A DNA stretch of 64,000 nucleotides from Deinococcales bacterium (GCA_013298595.1 JAAFIG010000004.1:108860-172859); one strand, 5' to 3'; shown: positions 25,846 through 35,362, numbered from the stretch's first letter. Notes: generated by a model from the sequence alone, not told the origin. A program made the numbers and translations.

Positions 25846-27360
25846 TTACTTACGAATTCGTACAAGATCATTGAGCACACCATCTAAGCCGTTTGTCACA
25901 GTAAGCGTTTGTACCTTTTCGATAATCCGCTCGAGAGCCTCGAGTTCTTTGAGACGCAATGCCACAGGGTTATCTTCCATGACTTTGGCAGTATTCAATA
26001 GATTCCGTGTAGCCGCTGTTTCTTCGCGCCGACGAATCAAATTGGCTTGGGCTTGCTTTTCGGCTTCGACCACTTTGGCTAGAATTGTTTTCATTTCGCC
26101 GGGCAAAATAATGTCTTTAATACCAACACTCTCGAGTTGCAAACCCAAATTCTCGAGTTTGCTCCGCACAATCGCAGCAATGTCGGTATCAAGTGCAGTT
26201 TTATCCTCGAGTAGCACATCGAGGGTGCGAGTACCAATCACACCTCGTAAAGCAAATTGCAGTTCTTTGTACAAGAACGCCACAAAGTCAGACAGTTGGG
26301 CAAATGCCACCAGTGGCTCGAGAACGCGGTAACCAGCTGCTAAGTTGACACGCAATGCCACTTTATCTTTGGTAAGAATTTCTTGTCCGCTGACCTCGAG
26401 GGTTTGCAAACGCAAATCGGTGGCTGCTACTTTGACACTTCGTCCAGTTTTCCAGAACGCATGAATGCCGACATTAAGGGCTTGCTCGAGTTTGCCATCA
26501 AGGAACAACGCACCTTGGTGGTACTCAGGGACTAAGGTGTACTCGATAAATGCCTCGAGCGGTGTACCTTTGGCGTTTTTTGCTAATGCAAGCGGTACGT
26601 TAATATCTGCCGTCTCGAGAATATCCACTCGCAATGTGGCATCAAGTAACAACAAGACATTGCTGCTCGGCGCAACAGCGTTAACAATCGCAGCACCACG
26701 CTTTAACACTGCTAATTGTGTTTCTGACAACTCGAGACGTGTAAACAACTCGAGCCAAACTGGATTGGCTGCCAAGGCAGTCTCGGCAATGTTCTTAGGC
26801 AATGGCACACCAACGGCTTGATTGGCAACGGCAATATCCTCGAGACCACGCCAGTAAACCTTGCGCTGACCACTGTGGACAATGTCACGCAAGACTCCAC
26901 TTCGAGTCACCAAAGCAAATTGCAAAGCTGCTGGTGCAACTTCAACAAAGTGTTTTGCGAGTAATGCTTTGTTACGCGCTAAACCCAGTGCTGCATTTGG
27001 CTCGAGATCAATACCATCTGTGATGACAAATTTCTCAGCACGGAGTGGCACGAAGCCTTTCCAGTACAACGCACGGCTATTTGGCGCGACCACTTCGAGA
27101 ATTTCGTCGGCTCGCAGGACAACTGCGATCTCGAGTGCACCAGTTTGCACATACAAGAAATGCTGAGCGATCAGATCAGCTCGTTTCTCGAGCAGGAAAT
27201 CTGTCAGCGCATGCTCAAACCGAGTCTCGAGGGCAAATCGTTCGGCGGTGTAACCAGTGCCATAAACGGTGTTGGCTCCAGCTTCGAGAATTCGCACGAA
27301 GCGTCCGAAGCGTGTCAGAATACCTTTTTCGATGTCTTTCATTGGGAAATTTTGAATCAT
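25846..27360 (-). CDS. SPFH/band 7 domain (slipin-like) protein
   Basis: The 504-residue protein has an SPFH domain in its C-terminal half (VKVAATDLRLQTLEVSGQEILTKDKVALRVNLAAGYRV near 310, IVRSKLENLGLQLESVGIKDIILPGEMK near 415) followed by a coiled coil (AEKQAQANLIRRREETAATRNLLNTAK). The N-terminal 250 residues are non-standard and repeat-like, and there is no membrane hairpin, so it may be cytosolic or peripherally attached. Such proteins scaffold membranes or stress complexes. Palindromic repeats lie just upstream. Confidence 0.85.
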   Translation of the reverse strand: MIQNFPMKDIEKGILTRFGRFVRILEAGANTVYGTGYTAERFALETRFEHALTDFLLEKRADLIAQHFLYVQTGALEIAVVLRADEILEVVAPNSRALYWKGFVPLRAEKFVITDGIDLEPNAALGLARNKALLAKHFVEVAPAALQFALVTRSGVLRDIVHSGQRKVYWRGLEDIAVANQAVGVPLPKNIAETALAANPVWLELFTRLELSETQLAVLKRGAAIVNAVAPSSNVLLLLDATLRVDILETADINVPLALAKNAKGTPLEAFIEYTLVPEYHQGALFLDGKLEQALNVGIHAFWKTGRSVKVAATDLRLQTLEVSGQEILTKDKVALRVNLAAGYRVLEPLVAFAQLSDFVAFLYKELQFALRGVIGTRTLDVLLEDKTALDTDIAAIVRSKLENLGLQLESVGIKDIILPGEMKTILAKVVEAEKQAQANLIRRREETAATRNLLNTAKVMEDNPVALRLKELEALERIIEKVQTLTVTNGLDGVLNDLVRIRK

Positions 27361-27490
27361 ATAAATCCTCTTTTGGCAAAATCCTGTTTGCCATTTTTGT
27401 CTGGGCGACCATTACGACTTTGACTGTTAAGTGTGTATTGTCGAGCATTGGTTGCCCTGAATTGCCAATTGCTTTGGCTTTTGCATGTGC

Positions 27491-27587
27491 AGGCGAGGCA
27501 CGCCTCGACGCTACGGTTTTTGATTTGGGCAAGGCACGCCGTTAGGGTTTTGATTTGGGCGAGGCATGCCTCGCCGCTACGGTTGAT
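27491..27587. repeat. Palindromic intergenic repeat cluster
   Basis: Three copies of the unit found between ilvB and ilvN: GGCGAGGCACGCCTCG with CTACGGTT (27492-27518), a truncated GGGCAAGGCACGCC (27527-27540) and GGGCGAGGCATGCCTCGCC with GCTACGGTTGAT (27557-27587). Units are joined by TTTTGATTT. Confidence 0.8.
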
Positions 27588-27858
27588 AATGTGCCAGCCT
27601 TGTCTCGAGTTATTCGCTTCTCTGATGGACATTTAGGCGCGTGTTCGCTGGGTTAAACGCGTCTCGAGAATGGGTGGAGCTGTTTTCGAGGTGGCAGTTC
27701 AGGTGGGCGAATCGGTGCTTGGTGCCGATGGGAGATTCGAGGCTTTGGAATTCGGCTTGGCATTGGGTTTCCCTTTTGCAAGGCTTGGTTCTTTACAGCA
27801 ACTCGAGACAAGGCTAGTGGTGCTTTGGTAAACGATTTTTCGTATCGTTTCGTACAAA
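27588..27858. other. Non-coding stretch between repeats and tRNA-like array
   Basis: No supported gene. An 87-codon minus-strand frame overlaps the tRNA-like sequences and has low-complexity Pro/Arg text, so it is not believed. CTCGAG copies are present. Confidence 0.35.
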
Positions 27859-27931
27859 AAGATTTATGGGAGTCGAACCCATTACCCTCAGTTTTCAAGA
27901 CTGATGCTCTACCCAAATGAGCTAAAATCGA
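27859..27931 (-). tRNA. tRNA-like sequence A, anticodon UGA, without long variable arm
   Basis: The cloverleaf is clear: D-stem GCTC/GAGC, anticodon stem TCAGT/ACTGA with loop CTTGAAA (anticodon TGA, Ser), 5-base variable loop, T-stem ATGGG/CCCAT with TTCGACT. The acceptor pairs only 5 of 7, positions 1 and 2 being mismatched. A serine tRNA should have a long variable arm; this one does not. No CCA is encoded. Confidence 0.6.
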
Positions 27932-27933
27932 GG

Positions 27934-28034
27934 AAAAGATGCAGGATTTGAACCTGCTTGCCCGTTCAGGGCGCTCGTTAGTCGTTTACACGACCGCAAC
28001 ACGAGTGCGTTTAACCAGTATCCGCCAATCTTTT
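27934..28034 (-). tRNA. tRNA-like sequence B, class II, with enlarged anticodon arm
   Basis: The acceptor is a perfect AAAAGAT/ATCTTTT, the D-arm (TGGCGG...GGTTAAACGCA) is leucine-like, the long variable arm (GCCC/GGGC) and T-arm (GCAGG/CCTGC) are in place. The expected anticodon stem CTCGT/ACGAG encloses 22 bases instead of 7, which contain a further hairpin (GTCG/CGAC). The anticodon cannot be assigned. It starts 2 bases from A and overlaps the end of C. Confidence 0.5.
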
Positions 28035-28106
28035 GTTGGTGAAAGGAATCGAACCTTCGACATCCTGCTTGTACAGCAGGCACTCTATCCGCTGAGTTAC
28101 ACCGTT
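28035..28106 (-). tRNA. tRNA-like sequence C, anticodon UAC (Val), degenerate
   Basis: D-stem ACTC/GAGT, anticodon stem CCTGC/GCAGG with loop TGTACAA, variable ATGTC and T-stem GAAGG/CCTTT are recognisable. The acceptor pairs only at positions 4-7 and the nearly universal U33 is G. No CCA is encoded. It is first in the packed array. Confidence 0.5.
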
Positions 28107-28331
28107 TATCTTTGTGCGATATGCAAGGTAAGCATGGCTTTTTGCATCAGTGAGGCATACCGAACCTCGTACCGCTGCACGCGATGCAAGAAGTGTACTC
28201 GAGAAACTTTTGTTGCACATGACTAGTTTGGCGTAATTGTGACTAAGCCATTTACTCGAGTGTAATTTGTATCACGTTGCTAACTCATGATTTTTAACGG
28301 CATTTTCAGAATAGCGATAGTAGCATTGGGT

Positions 28332-31097
28332 ATGAAGCAAATTGTTGCACTTGGCAGTCTGGTTATCATTGGTTTTGCTGCTTGTCAGGGAGCTGCCAAT
28401 CCGCCTGTAGTCATGCAAGACCCACCTCAACCTGTCACAGCGGCATTATTATGGTCGGATGCTGCTACTTGGGGCGGTGCGCTGCCTGCCTCGAGTTCTG
28501 AGGTGATTATTCCCGAAGGTAAACGCATTGTTTTAGATGTGGATGCAAATGTCAAAAACATCACAGTGCTTGGTACGCTCGAGTTTAAAAATACTAATCT
28601 CAATCTTAGTGCAGATTTTATTGCCGTACAAGGCACATTACGCATTGGTAGTGCCCTCAATCCTTTCTTGAGCAAAGCAATTATTTCACTCAAAGGCAGT
28701 AACACCGAGAACATCATGAATATGGGTTCGCGTGGCATTTTAGTGATGGGCGGTAAGCTCGAATTGTTTGGCACAAAACCCGGTGTGGCTTGGACAAAAC
28801 TTGCCGATCATAGCGCAGCAGGGGCAAGCAGTGTAGCCTTACTCGAGAATACGGGTTGGAAAGCATCAGACCAAATTGTGATTGCACCAACCGATTTTTA
28901 CAATGATGGAAATTTTCAAAAAACACCAATCACCGAAAAACTTGAAGTGGAAAGCAATACTGGCTCGAGTTTGGTTTTCAAAACGGCTTTGCTTGGCGCT
29001 CGTTGGGGTAAATTGCAATACGCCACCGAAAGTGGCATGAGTTTAACCCAAGGAAGTATTGCTTTACCAAGCACTGCTGCTCGAGATACAGGTGGTACGA
29101 CCATTCCCACTATTTTAGACGAACGTGCCGAAGTTGGTAATCTGACACGCAACATTGTGATTCAAAGTGCCGATGATTCATTATGGCAACAACAAGGATT
29201 TGGCGCTCATGTTATGGTCATGGGCGCAAACTCGAGTGCTATGCTTGAGGGCGTGGAACTGCGGCGGGTCGGACAAGCAGGGAAATTTGGGCGTTACCCC
29301 GTGCATTTCCATAACCAAAGTTACGACAGCACAGGCGCAGAACTAGCTGACTCGAGCAGTAGCCTGAACTTCTCGAGTATCTGGAATTCCGCGCAGCGTT
29401 GCGTGGTGATTCATGGTTCCAATGGTGTGAAAGTACAAAACAATATTTGTTTTGATATTCGTGGTCATGCAATTTTTCTCGAGGATGCAGTGGAGCGGCG
29501 CAATGTTCTTGAGAATAATTTGGTATTAAAAGTACGTACACCGTTTTCAGGTGCAAATGCACCAAGTAGTTGCCCAATGCAAACCGTCTATGGCACATCG
29601 GAACGCAATTGTGCTTTGTTGCAACACGAGCGCCGCGATGGTCAACCCAGTGGTTTTTGGTTGGTTAACCCCGATAATACAGTGCGTGGTAATGCCGTTG
29701 CTGATGTGGCAGGGCATGGGTATTGGTTGGCATTCCCCAAGCAAGTCATGGGCAGTAACAAATTGGTTTCGTTAAATGGCAACCGTGCCCGCCCAGATAA
29801 TTTACCATTTGGTATTTTTGAAAATAATGTCGCTCATAGTCTGTCGGAAAACGGGGTACATCTTGATAACGTACCCATGAACTCAGAAACAGGTGAACTC
29901 GAGGGAAACAAATACTCACCGACGACAACAGGGGCACCTTACGATTACAGCAATGGCAAAAGATTCACCTTGGCTCGAGTCACCACCTATAAAACCGGTA
30001 ATTACTTTGGCGGTGGCGGCGGAATGTGGAACCGTAACACCTTCCCAAATTTCCTCGAGTGGGTTTCGGCAGATCATGCTGGTGGGTGGTTTGCTGGGGC
30101 GGGCGATGATGGCTTAATTGCTCGTAGTTTAATTGTTGGCACAAGTTTGAACACAGGTGTTGCACGGGTCAGTACGCAACCACTGGCAGCCTTGGCGAGT
30201 TATCACAGTACCTTCGATATGACCCAGAATGTGGTGATGGAGTTTCCATTTGTTGAAGGAAGCGAAAACAATTCCAGTGGTGTTTTTATGACCGCCGATT
30301 ATTACATCACGGCCGTTGATAAAGGCTTAAAGCGCAATGGCGATAACAAGTTAATCAACGCGCATCCTGGGCGGCGTGTGCAACCATTTACCAACGAACA
30401 TTGGACTTTGGCAGGAGCATTATTTGATGCCCACGGTTACTGGGGAGCAAAAGGTAATTATTGGGTCTACGAAGAACCATTTTTTACCGCTGGAGTAACG
30501 TGTAGCCAAGTCGCACCAGCGGGCAAAAATGGCTCGAGCTGCAACGGAACGTATTATGCCATTGGTGATTTCACCACCGATTTCGATGCGAATCGTTACA
30601 CCTTTAAACATCCTATCCAAGCCTCTCGAGTGGACACTAACAACAACCTAATCGGAACTTGGAGCGTGGCAGATGGCAATACCAATTGTCCTAAACTTTG
30701 CGGAATGCGGCATTTTGCAGCCCTCAAAGATGGCAGATTTATTTTACGATTTCCAAAACGCAGTGGCAGTGGTTACGAAATCCCAACCAATTTTGCTGCC
30801 ACGGTTGGCAATTTTCTCACCTCGAGCGATAACATATTATTGGCAGTGCAATTTGATGGCAGCCTCAACCCAAGTATCAGTTTGGATACTGGTGCCGAAA
30901 AACGCAGTATCACCTCGAGCGCCGCTAATCTTGATGCAGTGCAAGCCGACTCGAGTGGTAGAACCTACTTTTTTGATCGCGCCAATAATCTGATTTGGCT
31001 AAAAATCATGGGTGGATTAGCCGCCAATCGTTATTGGCAACAAGACCCAAATTCCAACGATCAATTGTATAAACCCATGCGTCTCGAGATCAGGTAA
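28332..31097 (+). CDS. Surface lipoprotein with G8 domain and parallel beta-helix
   Basis: The product has about 921 residues. The ATG at 28332 was chosen because it gives a clean lipoprotein signal (MKQIVALGSLVIIGFAAC), with TAGCAT five bases upstream (leaderless type); a frame start at 28287 would bury the signal. Residues about 40-130 form a G8 domain (LLWSDAATWGG...VIIPEGKRIVLDVD), followed by beta-helix repeats with HFHNQSYDSTGA, a pattern shared with CEMIP/TMEM2-type hyaluronan-degrading proteins. A polysaccharide-binding or -cleaving role is likely. Its end overlaps the convergent PLP gene by 8 bases. Confidence 0.75.
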   Translation: MKQIVALGSLVIIGFAACQGAANPPVVMQDPPQPVTAALLWSDAATWGGALPASSSEVIIPEGKRIVLDVDANVKNITVLGTLEFKNTNLNLSADFIAVQGTLRIGSALNPFLSKAIISLKGSNTENIMNMGSRGILVMGGKLELFGTKPGVAWTKLADHSAAGASSVALLENTGWKASDQIVIAPTDFYNDGNFQKTPITEKLEVESNTGSSLVFKTALLGARWGKLQYATESGMSLTQGSIALPSTAARDTGGTTIPTILDERAEVGNLTRNIVIQSADDSLWQQQGFGAHVMVMGANSSAMLEGVELRRVGQAGKFGRYPVHFHNQSYDSTGAELADSSSSLNFSSIWNSAQRCVVIHGSNGVKVQNNICFDIRGHAIFLEDAVERRNVLENNLVLKVRTPFSGANAPSSCPMQTVYGTSERNCALLQHERRDGQPSGFWLVNPDNTVRGNAVADVAGHGYWLAFPKQVMGSNKLVSLNGNRARPDNLPFGIFENNVAHSLSENGVHLDNVPMNSETGELEGNKYSPTTTGAPYDYSNGKRFTLARVTTYKTGNYFGGGGGMWNRNTFPNFLEWVSADHAGGWFAGAGDDGLIARSLIVGTSLNTGVARVSTQPLAALASYHSTFDMTQNVVMEFPFVEGSENNSSGVFMTADYYITAVDKGLKRNGDNKLINAHPGRRVQPFTNEHWTLAGALFDAHGYWGAKGNYWVYEEPFFTAGVTCSQVAPAGKNGSSCNGTYYAIGDFTTDFDANRYTFKHPIQASRVDTNNNLIGTWSVADGNTNCPKLCGMRHFAALKDGRFILRFPKRSGSGYEIPTNFAATVGNFLTSSDNILLAVQFDGSLNPSISLDTGAEKRSITSSAANLDAVQADSSGRTYFFDRANNLIWLKIMGGLAANRYWQQDPNSNDQLYKPMRLEIR

Positions 31098-32025
31098 GAA
31101 TTTTGCTCAGCAATGCAGGGTCGTAATTACCACCAGAAACAATACAAACCGTTTTGCCTGTTGGCGTAAAAACCCTACTGCGAATGGCAGCTGTGGTCAG
31201 GGCACCTGTTGGCTCTACAGCGAGTTTTGTCTCGAGGAACAAGTGTTTCATGGCTTCAATTACCGCATCTTCAGAAACAGTTATTATATCGTCTACAAGT
31301 CTCGAGATGATCTCAAAATTCAGTTCACCAATGCCTTGGGTGCGTACACCATCGCAAATTGTTCTGGTGACTAAACTGGCATCCCATGATCGGCGTTCTT
31401 TGGCATAAAAAGATTCTCTGGCATCGGCGGCAAGTTCTGGTTCGACTCCAATAACCTTGGTTTTAGGCGATATGGCTTTAATACTGGTGGCAATCCCTGC
31501 CAGCAATCCGCCACCTCCAACACAAACCAGTACAGCTTTGACATCTGTTAAGTCCGCCAATATCTCGAGTCCGATGGTACCCTGCCCAGCAATCATTCGG
31601 GCATCGTCAAATGGTGCAATGTACTCGAGACCTCTTGTATCTCGGATATCCATAGCAACTTGCATTCGTAAATCCGAGGCATTTGGGCAACGAATAATTT
31701 CTGCTCCCCACGCGGCGGTTCGGTCTACTTTGATTTGTGGCGCGTTCTCGGGAATGACAATCGTGGCTGAGATGCCGTGCATGTGTGCGGCAGCAGCCAC
31801 ACCTTGGGCATGATTGCCACTCGAGTCGGCTACCACGCCTTTAGCTCGAGTGGTAGCATCTAAGCTCGAGATGGCATTGTAGGCTCCACGAAATTTGAAG
31901 CTACCTGTAACTTGTAAATTCTCGGGTTTGAGCCAGATTTGTGGCTCGAGTGGCAAAAGCGGGGTATGCCGTGCAAAACCTTTGATTCGAGCGGCTGCCG
32001 CGTGAACATCAGCAATAGTGACCAT
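31090..32025 (-). CDS. PLP-dependent threonine/serine dehydratase (or serine racemase)
   Basis: The 311-residue protein is a fold-type II PLP enzyme: Schiff-base Lys44 in SFKFRGAYNAI, SSGNHAQGVA near 68 and the phosphate-binding GGGGLLAGI near 171. It lacks the C-terminal regulatory domain of biosynthetic IlvA, so it resembles catabolic threonine dehydratase or serine racemase, which sequence alone cannot separate. TACAAT lies seven bases before the ATG. It could supply 2-ketobutyrate for isoleucine. Confidence 0.88.
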   Translation of the reverse strand: MVTIADVHAAAARIKGFARHTPLLPLEPQIWLKPENLQVTGSFKFRGAYNAISSLDATTRAKGVVADSSGNHAQGVAAAAHMHGISATIVIPENAPQIKVDRTAAWGAEIIRCPNASDLRMQVAMDIRDTRGLEYIAPFDDARMIAGQGTIGLEILADLTDVKAVLVCVGGGGLLAGIATSIKAISPKTKVIGVEPELAADARESFYAKERRSWDASLVTRTICDGVRTQGIGELNFEIISRLVDDIITVSEDAVIEAMKHLFLETKLAVEPTGALTTAAIRSRVFTPTGKTVCIVSGGNYDPALLSKILT

Positions 32026-32123
32026 GTACTTTATTGTACCTTGCTTCTCGAGATTTAAATCTCATGCTGACAAAACGCTGCGCTCATCAAATGCCGATTT
32101 ACTGGTTTTATCAGGAGGTTTCG

Positions 32124-34031
32124 ATGCGTAAAGTTTTGGCTTTGTTACTGTTTGCTGGTATGGCTGTGGTGTTTGCCCAAATAGATGATTACACCAAAGC
32201 ACTAACCACCTTGTATGCAGCAGGTAAAACTGCCCAATTTGCTCGAGATTGGTGTGTTCAGCGCGTACCAAAATCTGAAGTCAGTGCTTCTTTTGCACTC
32301 GAGGCTTGGCGTACTGCCCAAGGTATTCCTGAAATAGAAACTCGGTTTAAGGCATTAATGGGTAATGCTTTTGCTGGTGTCGAAGCAAAACTCGAGGCTG
32401 CTCGTCCAGATTTGTATCAAAGCTTAGAAAAAAATGTTTCTAACCCAGAAAGTATTTGTATGAACTTAGCTGGTTTTTATTCGCAATCGCTGAATTTACG
32501 GGTTACCTATGCTAATGAATATCAAATCATTGCAACTAGGGCTTTACCAAATACCAATACTGCACCGACTACCAAACCAAATATCGCTATGCCAACAACC
32601 AAACCAGTGCTGAGCAATCCGCCTGTTGTCCCCAATTCAGGCTTACCCAATGTGGCTGTTTTAACCCCAATGCAGCTCGAGGCTATGGGGATTGATCCTG
32701 ATAAAGAACCAACGCCAGACGAGTATCGTTGCTATGCCAAAAGTCGTTCGGATCAGTACCAACAACCAAGTCTGATTTTACAAATTCTCCCTAAACGTCA
32801 GTACCGTTTTGCTGGTGGTAGTGGTTCGTTCAAAGTAGATCGTGACGATATTATTTTTACTTCTGGAGCTTGGGCATCAAAAGAAGATCATTATTTTCAT
32901 TTTCGCCGTAAATCTGGTACCGAAATTTGGTTATATAACATTGGGGTTAACGAAACCGATTACCGTTGTCATCAACGTGGGAGTGCCGATAACTTAGCTC
33001 AGCTCGAGTTTAAGCGCAAAGACCCACCTGTCGGAACGTATTCGTGTTTTAGTAAAGATGGCAAAGGCACAGACCTAGGCAAACTCGAGATTCTAGCCAG
33101 TCGGCAATACCGATACAACAATCAAATCGGTCAAATTAAAGTCGATATCCTTGGTGACCAAAGTGATGATTACAGCAGTATAGATTTTGTTGGTGGTGCT
33201 TGGGATGATGAAAATGCCTTTTACGAAGAAGACGAATATGGTCAACAAGTTTGGAGTGTTTATGCCAGTCCAAAAATGGATTGTTCACGGCAAAGCACCC
33301 CCCGACCCAATCCTAAATTCGGCTCGAGTGCCGCACCAAAACCACCATCTGGTACAGGTGGACTCGAAGGACGGTTTTATCATTGGCAAATCGAAATTCC
33401 AATTGGTGGTAATTATTACTGTGGTGGACTCTGTTACGATTACGCGTTTTTTAATAAAAATGGGTATGTTTTCGTCAGCGACCCCGAAGACATGGAAGGC
33501 ATTGAAGATACCGATTGCAATAAAACCTACCCAAGCGGCTACCCTATTTGCGATGTTTACCGAGTATCGGGTGGCAAAATAACCATTGGTAAAGAAAAAG
33601 CTCAATCGTTCAAACGCAGCAACAAAGGTATCAGCCTTGATGGGACAAGTTACGAGCCATTATTGCCTTTGGGGAACCTAACTTTACAAGGCACATACAA
33701 TTCTTTCACTGCTTCAAGCAGCACCATTGGTGCACCTTCGGGTTTTACATCAAATGTAGATTATATTTTTGCCACTAATGGACGTTTCACTCGAGATGCA
33801 AACAGTTCAGCTTTTGTCAGTGCAACCAGTGATGGAACAGCTTTTGGCAGTACCACAGCTTCGAGCAGTAGTTGGAGTCAACGTAAAAACAGTGGCACGT
33901 ACCGAATTTATAGTAATACCCTCGAGTTAAAATACTTGGATGGTCGAGTGATTCGCAAATTTATGTTTGCTGTGGATAAAGATAAAAGTTTTTATCGTAT
34001 TGGTGGGCGCGATTATACTCGTAAGAAATAA
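32124..34031 (+). CDS. Secreted hypothetical repeat protein
   Basis: The 635-residue product has a signal peptide (MRKVLALLLFAGMAVVFAQ) and AGGAGG before the ATG at 32124; an earlier in-frame start at 32034 is not needed. A helical N-terminal domain (to about 130) leads through a Thr/Pro-rich linker to two related beta-rich repeats with paired Cys (EYRCYAKSRSDQY..., GTYSCFSKDGKG...), then a third domain with Cys-rich YYCGGLCYDYAF and a final beta domain. No family was recognised. Probably exported to the envelope. Confidence 0.65.
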   Translation: MRKVLALLLFAGMAVVFAQIDDYTKALTTLYAAGKTAQFARDWCVQRVPKSEVSASFALEAWRTAQGIPEIETRFKALMGNAFAGVEAKLEAARPDLYQSLEKNVSNPESICMNLAGFYSQSLNLRVTYANEYQIIATRALPNTNTAPTTKPNIAMPTTKPVLSNPPVVPNSGLPNVAVLTPMQLEAMGIDPDKEPTPDEYRCYAKSRSDQYQQPSLILQILPKRQYRFAGGSGSFKVDRDDIIFTSGAWASKEDHYFHFRRKSGTEIWLYNIGVNETDYRCHQRGSADNLAQLEFKRKDPPVGTYSCFSKDGKGTDLGKLEILASRQYRYNNQIGQIKVDILGDQSDDYSSIDFVGGAWDDENAFYEEDEYGQQVWSVYASPKMDCSRQSTPRPNPKFGSSAAPKPPSGTGGLEGRFYHWQIEIPIGGNYYCGGLCYDYAFFNKNGYVFVSDPEDMEGIEDTDCNKTYPSGYPICDVYRVSGGKITIGKEKAQSFKRSNKGISLDGTSYEPLLPLGNLTLQGTYNSFTASSSTIGAPSGFTSNVDYIFATNGRFTRDANSSAFVSATSDGTAFGSTTASSSSWSQRKNSGTYRIYSNTLELKYLDGRVIRKFMFAVDKDKSFYRIGGRDYTRKK

Positions 34032-34033
34032 TT

Positions 34034-34666
34034 TTACAGAGCCTGAATATGATAAGCACAAACATGCCCGCCAGCAATCATATGGGCTACACGTTGTACT
34101 TTGGCTTTTGGTAGTGCCGCTTGGATAAACTCGAGTTCGCTGCTACAAGCTTGACCGTACTTTAAGGCAACGCCAAGAATCGCACAATTATGCTCGATGA
34201 TACGAAAACCTGAACCATCCTTGATCACATCGGCTAAGTAGCCATCTTCATCAAGAATTTTGGTTAGTTCTAAGACTTGGGCTTTTAAGGTTTTAAGTGG
34301 CTCGAGTCGAATTTGAGCTTGGCGCAAACGGCGTTCACGGCGTTGATGAAAAATCCGATTGAGTGTTTCTGGTGTTAAATACTCAAGTAATTCGTTGGTG
34401 AGTTCGCTGTAAGTACGTGGGTAAAGTGCATCCGCAGCGGCGGTGAGTTGATACGCGTGTTTGGGTCTACCGCGTCCGATGCGCTGCTCGAGATGGTTCA
34501 CTAAACCGTCTGACTCGAGCAGTGCAAGGTGTTGTCGTATTCCTGATGCGGTGATATTAGCAGCCTGAGCGAGTTCGTCGGCACGTAATGCACCACGTTT
34601 TTTCAGCGCATTGAGTATCGTGCGTTGTGCCACTGGTCGGCTTTGTAAGGTGGGGTGCTCGAACAT
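34034..34666 (-). CDS. SufR-like Fe-S transcriptional regulator
   Basis: The 210-residue protein has an N-terminal winged HTH (RGALRADELAQAANITASGIRQHLALLESDGLV) and a C-terminal sensor region with three spaced Cys (HNCAI, QACSS, HVCAY), as in SufR-type regulators that carry an iron-sulfur cluster. TAGAAT lies six bases before the ATG. It is divergent from an FMN reductase, a likely target. Cluster assembly genes are not in the window. Confidence 0.8.
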   Translation of the reverse strand: MFEHPTLQSRPVAQRTILNALKKRGALRADELAQAANITASGIRQHLALLESDGLVNHLEQRIGRGRPKHAYQLTAAADALYPRTYSELTNELLEYLTPETLNRIFHQRRERRLRQAQIRLEPLKTLKAQVLELTKILDEDGYLADVIKDGSGFRIIEHNCAILGVALKYGQACSSELEFIQAALPKAKVQRVAHMIAGGHVCAYHIQAL

Positions 34667-34819
34667 GGTTGTATTCTAGCAAATAATATAAACAGTGATT
34701 ACTTGCTAAATTCTTCCGTTTGCAGTACTATCTGATAATTCGAGGTTGCCATGAGTCAAACACTCAAATTCTTTGCCCTGCGTCAAACCAAAGCAATCCC
34801 AAGAAATTCAGGAGAAACC

Positions 34820-35362
34820 ATGTCCAAAATATTAATCATTGCCACCAGTCTCAACCCAGATAGCCGTTCACAAGCACTGGCTCGAGTTGCCATTGACTTA
34901 GCCAAAAAAGAAAAACTCGAGGCAGATTTACTCGATTTACGCGAATATCCTTTGCCATTGGCTGGCTCAGATGCCGCTTGGGATGACAAAAACGTGCAAA
35001 AACTGAAAACTTTAATGCAAGGGTATAGCAAATTTATTTTTGCCATGCCAATTTATAATTACGATGGTAATGCCGCTGCTAAAAACTTACTCGAGTTATG
35101 TGGTGGCAGTTACCTCGAGGGAACAACAGCTGGTTTTATTTGTGCCGCTGGCGGCAAAGCATCCTATATGAGTGCCTTAGGCATGATGAATAGTTTAATG
35201 CTCGATTTTCGAGTTTGGATTGCACCACGTTTTGTTTATGCGACCGAAGCTGACTGGACAAGCAAAGATTGGCATGACAAAAAAAGTCTTAAACCCGAAT
35301 TACTCGAGCGCTTAAAAACCGTTGTGCTCGATGTACAAAATGGCACCAGTATCAGATCATAA
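34820..35362 (+). CDS. NADPH-dependent FMN reductase-like flavoprotein
   Basis: The 180-residue protein has the flavodoxin-like fold of the NADPH-dependent FMN reductase family: phosphate-binding TSLNPDSRSQALA near residue 9, FAMPIYNYDGNAAAKNLLEL near 71 and CAAGGKASYMSALG near 102. TCAGGAGAAACC precedes the ATG at 34820, preferred over an in-frame ATG at 34751. It reads divergently from the SufR-like gene and overlaps convergent epimerase by six bases. Confidence 0.85.
   Translation: MSKILIIATSLNPDSRSQALARVAIDLAKKEKLEADLLDLREYPLPLAGSDAAWDDKNVQKLKTLMQGYSKFIFAMPIYNYDGNAAAKNLLELCGGSYLEGTTAGFICAAGGKASYMSALGMMNSLMLDFRVWIAPRFVYATEADWTSKDWHDKKSLKPELLERLKTVVLDVQNGTSIRS

Noticed and set aside
27653..27916. 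87-codon minus-strand frame upstream of the tRNA-like array
   Set aside because: It overlaps tRNA-like A, is Pro/Arg-rich low-complexity text, and has no ribosome site or family.
34751..34819. Upstream in-frame start for the FMN reductase
   Set aside because: AGGAGA lies in front of the later ATG at 34820, where the family begins; the upstream text is not conserved-looking.
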